Shown here: positions 62,771-64,000 of the stretch, piece after piece | Layout of the letters: each line of letters begins with the position of its first letter | Position numbering within the stretch: the stretch's first letter is position 1 | DNA from: SAR116 cluster bacterium AG-325-I21 | GTDB lineage: Bacteria > Pseudomonadota > Alphaproteobacteria > Puniceispirillales > Puniceispirillaceae | Assembly (NCBI GenBank): GCA_003282865.1 | Contig: QBYK01000006.1 | Span: forward strand, 1-64,000 | Direction of reading: 5' to 3' | DNA length: 64,000 bases | Position numbers and translations under genes: made by a program | Notes under the pieces: generated by a model | What the model saw: only the letters and a program-made list of their open reading frames with translations | The model's database searches: none | What the model was told of the DNA's origin: nothing

Positions 62771-63706
62771 ATGTCCCAATTAGATGTTAAAGGTGCGATG
62801 AGCGCCTATGCAGATGGGCAAAACGTAATGGATTACCTGCGCCACAAGCACGGCATTGATCACAACAACAGTGAAATTATTGAACTTTCCTATGATCTCC
62901 AGGCTGGATCCTATGCGAAAAGCACAGAACTTCATATTCAAGAACGTATGGATTACGCAAAATTGATGAGTGAATATATTCGTCCCCACTTAAATGGGGC
63001 CACCAGCCTGCTTGATGTGGGGACTGGAGAACTAAGCACGATCTCATTACTAGCAAATCATTTAGATGAAAACACAAGCGTATTTGCATTTGACATCAGC
63101 TGGTCAAGATTATTCAAAGGGCAAAAGTTTTGGAACAAATGGAATAAAAACAAAACTTTAGAATTAAATTTATTTGTCGCAGATATGAAAGAGATACCGC
63201 TATTAGACAACAGCGTAGATGTTGTTACATCGAATCATGCGATTGAGCCAAATGGTGAATGTCTTAAACAAATATTGTCTGAAATATTTCGTGTTTGCAG
63301 TCAGGTTTGTGTGCTATTTGAACCATCTTTTGAGCTTAACTCCGCTGAAGGAAAGGCAAGAATGGCCAAACATGGTTACATTCGCAACCTTCAACGGGAA
63401 AGTGAGGCACTCGGTGGAACGGTTTTAAGTATTGAATTGTTTCCCCTCACTCACTCAAAATTAAATCCAACTGCCTGCTACGTAATCGCTCCGCCAAAAC
63501 ATTCTAAAATGTCCATAAACTCTAGAAATCATTTCAGCGCGCCAGGAACCAACTTACCGCTGACACCCATTGATAACTTTCTATATTCAGAAGATATGGC
63601 CGTGGCGTTCCCGATCTTAAAAAATATTCCCTTGCTACGCTCTGAAAAAGCGATCTTAGCAACAGCTTTGTTGGCCGACCGCGATCCTGAAGGAGTGAGC
63701 GAGTGA
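62771..63706 (+). CDS. Class I SAM-dependent methyltransferase
   Basis: 311 residues, ATG after GGAGAAGA. Motif I TSLLDVGTGELSTISLLA near 78, VFAFDISWSRLFKGQKFWN (acidic residue of motif II), NLFVADMKEIPLLDNSVDVVTSNHAIEPNG near 135-165, CSQVCVLFEPSFE. The tail (about 215-311) carries GYIRNLQRESEALGGTVLSIELF and a Pro-rich end, ILKNIPLLRSEKAIL. It is a family seen in surface-glycan regions. No operon partner in the window; a modification of the polysaccharide is likely but not proven. Confidence 0.8.
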   Translation: MSQLDVKGAMSAYADGQNVMDYLRHKHGIDHNNSEIIELSYDLQAGSYAKSTELHIQERMDYAKLMSEYIRPHLNGATSLLDVGTGELSTISLLANHLDENTSVFAFDISWSRLFKGQKFWNKWNKNKTLELNLFVADMKEIPLLDNSVDVVTSNHAIEPNGECLKQILSEIFRVCSQVCVLFEPSFELNSAEGKARMAKHGYIRNLQRESEALGGTVLSIELFPLTHSKLNPTACYVIAPPKHSKMSINSRNHFSAPGTNLPLTPIDNFLYSEDMAVAFPILKNIPLLRSEKAILATALLADRDPEGVSE

Positions 63707-64000
63707 TATTTGATTGTATTTGTAGATGCCTGTAAATGGAAAGAATTGCTAATAATGTCAGGTATATTGTTGTTTGCAGGTGACGGGCTTTAGCCCGCAA
63801 AACTTTGCTGCAAGCGTAGCATATATAGAAAGAAAATCTAATAATTGCTCATCGTGCTCGTAAAAATTAAAAATCAAAAATGGTTCCGATGCATGTCCAA
63901 TTAATTATCTTTAATGGGATTTTTCGTTTCTCCATCACAAAAGGTGAGTCATAATCCCAGGCTCCGCATGATTTATTGAACCCTTGACAAAATAAGCAAT
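63707..64000. other. Right-edge intergenic stretch
   Basis: About 290 bases to the window end with no coding frame I can support. A short inverted repeat CGGGCTTTAGCCCG lies at about 63784-63797 but lacks a T tract, so it is not called a terminator. The minus-strand ORF at 63534 is a shadow of the methyltransferase and this stretch. Confidence 0.35.

Noticed and set aside
63784-63797. Hairpin CGGGCTTTAGCCCG as a terminator
   Set aside because: The stem is short and no T tract follows on either strand.
1-64000. CRISPR array, insertion sequence, tRNA or phage attachment site
   Set aside because: No regular spaced repeats, transposase-like frames, terminal inverted repeats or cloverleaf candidates were seen by eye; a dedicated tRNA search was not possible.

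Overview
The window looks like one chromosomal stretch of a moderately AT-rich, Gram-negative bacterium. I infer a marine-type alphaproteobacterium, because it combines a tripartite tricarboxylate transporter (TctCBA), a TauE-type exporter, a MalY/PatB aminotransferase, an FbpB-type permease, a YnjBCD transporter and a complete Wzx/Wzy-type O-antigen locus. No rRNA, tRNA, CRISPR array or intact mobile element was seen.

Left part (about 1-22.3 kb): transport and central-carbon or organosulfur metabolism. The window opens inside an lldD-like flavoenzyme that runs off the left edge. It continues with an orphan iron-type ABC permease, a TerC-family membrane protein, a DUF1932 dehydrogenase, a DMT exporter, a MalY/PatB-type PLP enzyme, an acetolactate-synthase-like TPP enzyme and an AspC/TyrB-type aminotransferase. 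Next comes a coherent plus-strand module: acylating aldehyde dehydrogenase, acyl-CoA synthetase, TctC-TctB-TctA and a TauE/SafE exporter. This is the shape expected of sulfoacetate-type sulfonate use (SauS/SauT plus uptake plus sulfite export), but the substrate is inferred. A divergent ynjD / ynjB-ynjC transporter follows.

Decayed genes sit between these modules: a rhodanese gene with an in-frame amber codon and a lost catalytic Cys (10112-10438), an amino-acid ABC ATPase relic (17760-18197), and a DMT/EamA transporter relic (22469-23362). The ORF track does not show them as genes.

Right part (about 24-63.7 kb): a large, more AT-rich surface-polysaccharide island. It holds an initiating WecA/MraY-family transferase, a Wzz-like chain-length protein, a Wzx-like flippase, a Wzy-like polymerase and a WaaL-like ligase. 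It also has several GT4 glycosyltransferases and sugar-nucleotide enzymes (RmlA, RmlB, UDP-glucuronate-epimerase-like, WbpM/PglF-like dehydratase, several SDRs). A tightly coupled NeuB-like / class-III aminotransferase / SpsF-like / DegT block suggests an unusual nonulosonate or related activated sugar acid. Decorating enzymes include methyltransferases, a PhyH-type oxygenase, a FemAB/GNAT acyltransferase and a DUF2334 deacetylase. The least familiar parts are a tandem pair of GT-B-like proteins (one frameshifted at a T7 tract), a nucleotidyltransferase-like/P-loop kinase fusion next to a second P-loop protein, a DUF692/MNIO-like TIM-barrel protein, and an ATP-grasp/epimerase/phosphoesterase triad. 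Housekeeping hflX and a D-amino-acid aminotransferase-like gene lie within the island's left flank.
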